From DASZTU01 sp035493835 (GTDB lineage: Bacteria; Pseudomonadota; Alphaproteobacteria; Rhizobiales; Devosiaceae), in assembly GCA_035493835.1 (NCBI GenBank), contig DATJHO010000088.1:10265-74264 (forward strand): a DNA stretch of 64,000 bases. Direction: 5' to 3'. Under the pieces are notes generated by a model. The model was not told the DNA's origin. It saw only the letters and a program-made list of their open reading frames with translations, and ran no database searches. Both the position numbers and the translations under genes were made by a program. Shown here in pieces: positions 61,641 to 64,000 of the stretch; position 1 is the stretch's first letter; every line of letters starts with the position of its first letter.

Positions 61641-62596
61641 GCCGGCAACTGGCGTTCATTGTGCGGCGAATTCTCCTCACGATCCCGATGCTTTTCGTGA
61701 TGAGCATCGTCGTGTTCCTGATCATCCGGCTGGTGCCGGGCGACCCGGTGCGCACGATGCTCGGGTTTCGCGCCACCGAGGCGAATGTGATCGAACTGCG
61801 CCACCGGCTTGGCCTCGATCAGAGCCTCCTCAACCAATATTTGAACTGGGTCGGGGCGATGCTGCACGGCGATCTCGGCCAGGATATCGTCAGCCATGCC
61901 CCGCTGACCGAACTGCTCGCGCAGCGCCTGCCGGTGACCTTCGAACTCACAGCGCTATCGATGTTGATCGCCGTGCTCGCCGGCGTGCCGCTCGGGATCT
62001 GGGCCGCGACCGGTGGCCCCTGGATCAGGCGCCTGACCGAAGGCTTCGTGGTGTTCGGCATCAGCGTCCCCGATTTCTGGCTGGGCATCATGCTGGTGCT
62101 GGTCTTTGCCGGCCTGCTCGTGATCCTGCCACCTTCCGGCTATGTGCCGTTCGCCGCCGACCCCCTGGGCAATCTCCGCTACATGGTGCTGCCGGTGCTG
62201 ACCCTCGCGACGGGTGAGGCGGCCTATATCCTGCGCACCTCGCGCAGTGCGATCACCTCGGTGATGGACCGTCCGTTCATTACCTTTCTGCGCGCCAAGG
62301 GCATCGCGCCCTCGCGAATCGTCTTTGGCCACGCCTTGCGCAATGCGGGCCCCTCAATCGTCACGGTCGTCGGTATTCAGGTCGGTGTGCTGCTCGGGGG
62401 CGCCATCATTGTCGAGACGATGTTCGCCCTGCCCGGCGTCGGCCGGCTCGTGGTGACGGGGATCAATCAGCGGAACTATCCGACGGTGCAGGTAGGCGTG
62501 CTGGCGATTGCCACGATCTTCATCGTGGTCTCGCTGGTCACCGATCTCATCGTCGGCTGGCTGGATCCCCGCGTGGCGGACGCAGCGACGACATGA
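61637..62596 (+). CDS. Dipeptide-type ABC importer permease (DppB family)
   Basis: 319 residues beginning FIVRRILLTIPMLFVMSIVV, the typical DppB start. VPGDPVRTMLG, six membrane segments and the EAA loop (FITFLRAKGIAPSRIVFGHA). It overlaps its neighbours by four bases on each side. Forms the channel with the 62593-63456 permease; no binding-protein gene is seen yet, so it is probably beyond the right edge. Confidence 0.93.
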   Translation: MSRQLAFIVRRILLTIPMLFVMSIVVFLIIRLVPGDPVRTMLGFRATEANVIELRHRLGLDQSLLNQYLNWVGAMLHGDLGQDIVSHAPLTELLAQRLPVTFELTALSMLIAVLAGVPLGIWAATGGPWIRRLTEGFVVFGISVPDFWLGIMLVLVFAGLLVILPPSGYVPFAADPLGNLRYMVLPVLTLATGEAAYILRTSRSAITSVMDRPFITFLRAKGIAPSRIVFGHALRNAGPSIVTVVGIQVGVLLGGAIIVETMFALPGVGRLVVTGINQRNYPTVQVGVLAIATIFIVVSLVTDLIVGWLDPRVADAATT

Positions 62597-63456
62597 CCGA
62601 ACTGACCGGAACAGCGGCAAACATGCGTGCGCCATCCCCACGCCGTTCATCCATGACGCTCATGATCGTGGGTGGCGCCATGCTGGCGGCCCTCGCTGTT
62701 CTTGCCGTCGCGGCACCCATCATCGCCCCGCACGATCCCGATGCGGTCGAGGTGCGCCGGGTGCTCGGCGCGCCGGACCTGCTGCATCCGTTCGGATCGG
62801 ATGTGCTTGGGCGCGACGTGCTGAGCCGGGTGCTTTACGGGCTGCGCGTCAGCCTGCTGGTCTCGATTTCAGCGGTTGCTGCCTCGATGGTTCTGGCGGT
62901 GCCGCTCGGCTTGCTCGCCGGCTATTTCGGCCGCTGGGCGGATACGGCCATCTCGCGCTCGCTCGACATGATCCTGGTGTTCCCGGCAATGCTCCTGGCC
63001 GTCACCTTCATCGCCATCCTGGGGCCGGGCAGCGTCGTCGCAGCGATCGCCATCGCGGTGATCTACCTGCCCATCCTGGCGCGAGTGATGCGCACGAGCA
63101 CCCTTGTCGTCAGCCGCAATGAATATGTGGCCGGCGCCCGCGCCCGCGGCGCGAGCCATCTGCGCGTGCTGGTGACCCATGTGGCACCCAATGCGCTCGG
63201 GCCGGTGATCGTGCAGGCATCCGTGCTCAGCGCCTTCGCCCTGCAGCTCGAGGCGGGGCTGAGCTTTCTTGGCCTTGGCACCCAGCCGCCCATTCCCTCG
63301 CTCGGCGGCATGCTCGCCGATGGGCGCGAAGTGCTCATCCAGGCCCCATGGGTGGAGATTTTCCCCGGCCTCGCCATCGTCCTCGCGGTTCTGGCCTTCA
63401 CGTTTCTCGGCGAGGGGCTGCGCCGGGCCTTTGATCCCCGCGGGGTGGCCGAATGA
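62593..63456 (+). CDS. Dipeptide-type ABC importer permease (DppC family)
   Basis: 287 residues. HPFGSDVLGRDVLSRVLYGL-type segment, six membrane segments and EAA loop (YVAGARARGASHLRVLVTHV). It is coupled by four-base overlaps to the DppB-type gene before it and the ATPase gene after it. Normal DppC length, unlike the long form at 47718. Confidence 0.93.
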   Translation: MTELTGTAANMRAPSPRRSSMTLMIVGGAMLAALAVLAVAAPIIAPHDPDAVEVRRVLGAPDLLHPFGSDVLGRDVLSRVLYGLRVSLLVSISAVAASMVLAVPLGLLAGYFGRWADTAISRSLDMILVFPAMLLAVTFIAILGPGSVVAAIAIAVIYLPILARVMRTSTLVVSRNEYVAGARARGASHLRVLVTHVAPNALGPVIVQASVLSAFALQLEAGLSFLGLGTQPPIPSLGGMLADGREVLIQAPWVEIFPGLAIVLAVLAFTFLGEGLRRAFDPRGVAE

Positions 63457-64000
63457 GCGCCGTCCTGTCTTTCGCCAATGTCGGCGTCCGCTTTGCGACG
63501 ACCGATGCGGTGCCCCCTGCCCCGGCCGTTGACGGCGTGTCGCTGGAGGTCAGCCGCGGCGAGATTTTCGGCATTGTCGGCGAGAGCGGCAGCGGCAAGA
63601 GCACACTGGCGAATGCCGTCATGGGGCTGCTGCCGCGCAACGCCGCCATCAGCGGCAGCATTCGCGTCAATGGCCGCGAGGTCGTCGGGCTCGGCGAAGA
63701 CGAATTCCGCCGGATGCGGGGCGATGAAGCGGCGATGATCTTCCAGGATGCTTCGGCCAGCCTCGACCCGACCTGGTCGGTCGGCGACCAGATCGCGGAA
63801 ACCTTGCGCGCGCATCGCAAGATCAGCGGCCGCGATGCGAAGAAGCGGGCGATCGAGCTGATGACGGAGGTCGGCATCGCCGATGCGGCCGGACGCTATG
63901 ACGATGCGCCGCACCGCCTCTCCGGCGGCATGCGCCAACGCATCGTCATCGCCGCAGCCCTCGCCAACAATCCGCAGTTGCTCATCGCCGACGAGCCCAC
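63453..64000 (+). CDS. Dipeptide-type ABC importer ATPase, N-terminal part (cut by window end)
   Basis: The frame opens at an ATG overlapping the DppC-type stop (ATGA) and stays open to the last base. Walker A GESGSGKST, Q-loop MIFQDASASLDP, signature LSGGMRQRIVIAAAL and the start of Walker B (LLIADEP) are visible in 182 codons. It is the DppD-type or fused DppD-DppF ATPase of the operon that starts with the M20 deacylase. Confidence 0.92.
   Translation, partial: MSAVLSFANVGVRFATTDAVPPAPAVDGVSLEVSRGEIFGIVGESGSGKSTLANAVMGLLPRNAAISGSIRVNGREVVGLGEDEFRRMRGDEAAMIFQDASASLDPTWSVGDQIAETLRAHRKISGRDAKKRAIELMTEVGIADAAGRYDDAPHRLSGGMRQRIVIAAALANNPQLLIADEP

Noticed and set aside
1..64000. CRISPR arrays, tRNA/rRNA genes, insertion sequences, prophage genes
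   Set aside because: No regularly spaced repeats, no cloverleaf-type tRNA signatures and no transposase or phage motifs were seen on either strand.

Overview
This window is a GC-rich, gene-dense stretch of a bacterial chromosome or large replicon. The gene types point to an alphaproteobacterium of the Hyphomicrobiales: many solute-binding-protein ABC importers each beside a small regulator, a DUF1150 protein, a rhizobial-type giant hybrid kinase, and alphaproteobacterial intergenic palindromes. A Devosia-like organism would fit, but the sequence alone does not prove the genus. No tRNA, rRNA, CRISPR array, intact transposase or phage gene was recognised.

Layout. 1-6.3 kb: IclR regulator (cut by the edge), a D-serine dehydratase/D-threonine aldolase-like PLP enzyme, SDR/AraC divergent pair, ornithine-cyclodeaminase-like enzyme with SDR, and an extended SDR. 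7.0-11.2 kb: MalK-type sugar importer operon with a strong stem-loop after the binding-protein gene. 11.5-18.2 kb: catabolic block with a second D-amino-acid-type PLP enzyme, an M81 peptidase, LysR, aldehyde dehydrogenase and an EF_0837-type amidohydrolase. 18.5-20.0 kb: DUF1150 protein and a patatin lipoprotein. 20.2-25.8 kb: ribose-type ABC importer whose last gene is a metallo-beta-lactamase-fold lactonase-like hydrolase, with a divergent LacI regulator and a clear operator-like palindrome.

25.8-30.5 kb is the most unusual part. One strand carries exported rhodanese, YeeE/YedE sulfur-compound transporter, a secreted Ala/Pro/Cys protein with a PC hexad repeat, and a His/Cys-rich conserved protein. 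The opposite strand carries a periplasmic thioredoxin and a CcdA-type electron conduit. Together they look like a sulfur or thiol trafficking module. It is followed by decayed fragments (HlyD adaptor C-terminus, frameshifted membrane-protein start).

31.1-35.4 kb: polyamine-type importer genes without an ATPase, then a class V aminotransferase, with a palindromic repeat cluster between the first two genes. 35.4-43.2 kb: a 1839-residue kinase/ATPase/histidine kinase hybrid and a second sensor histidine kinase, with no response regulator nearby. 43.6-54.2 kb: GntR regulator, DUF4432 aldose-epimerase-like protein, an Opp/Agp-type importer operon containing an unknown 327-residue protein, and a divergent mandelate-racemase-group enolase enzyme; probably sugar or sugar-acid use. 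54.3-57.5 kb: MFS exporter convergent with a type III polyketide synthase/methyltransferase pair. 57.9-59.2 kb: an alpha/beta-hydrolase-fold protein with no visible catalytic triad, overlapping a decayed FrmR-ROK remnant. 59.5-64.0 kb: M20 deacylase, FadR-type regulator and dipeptide-type permeases in one tightly overlapping operon that runs off the right edge.
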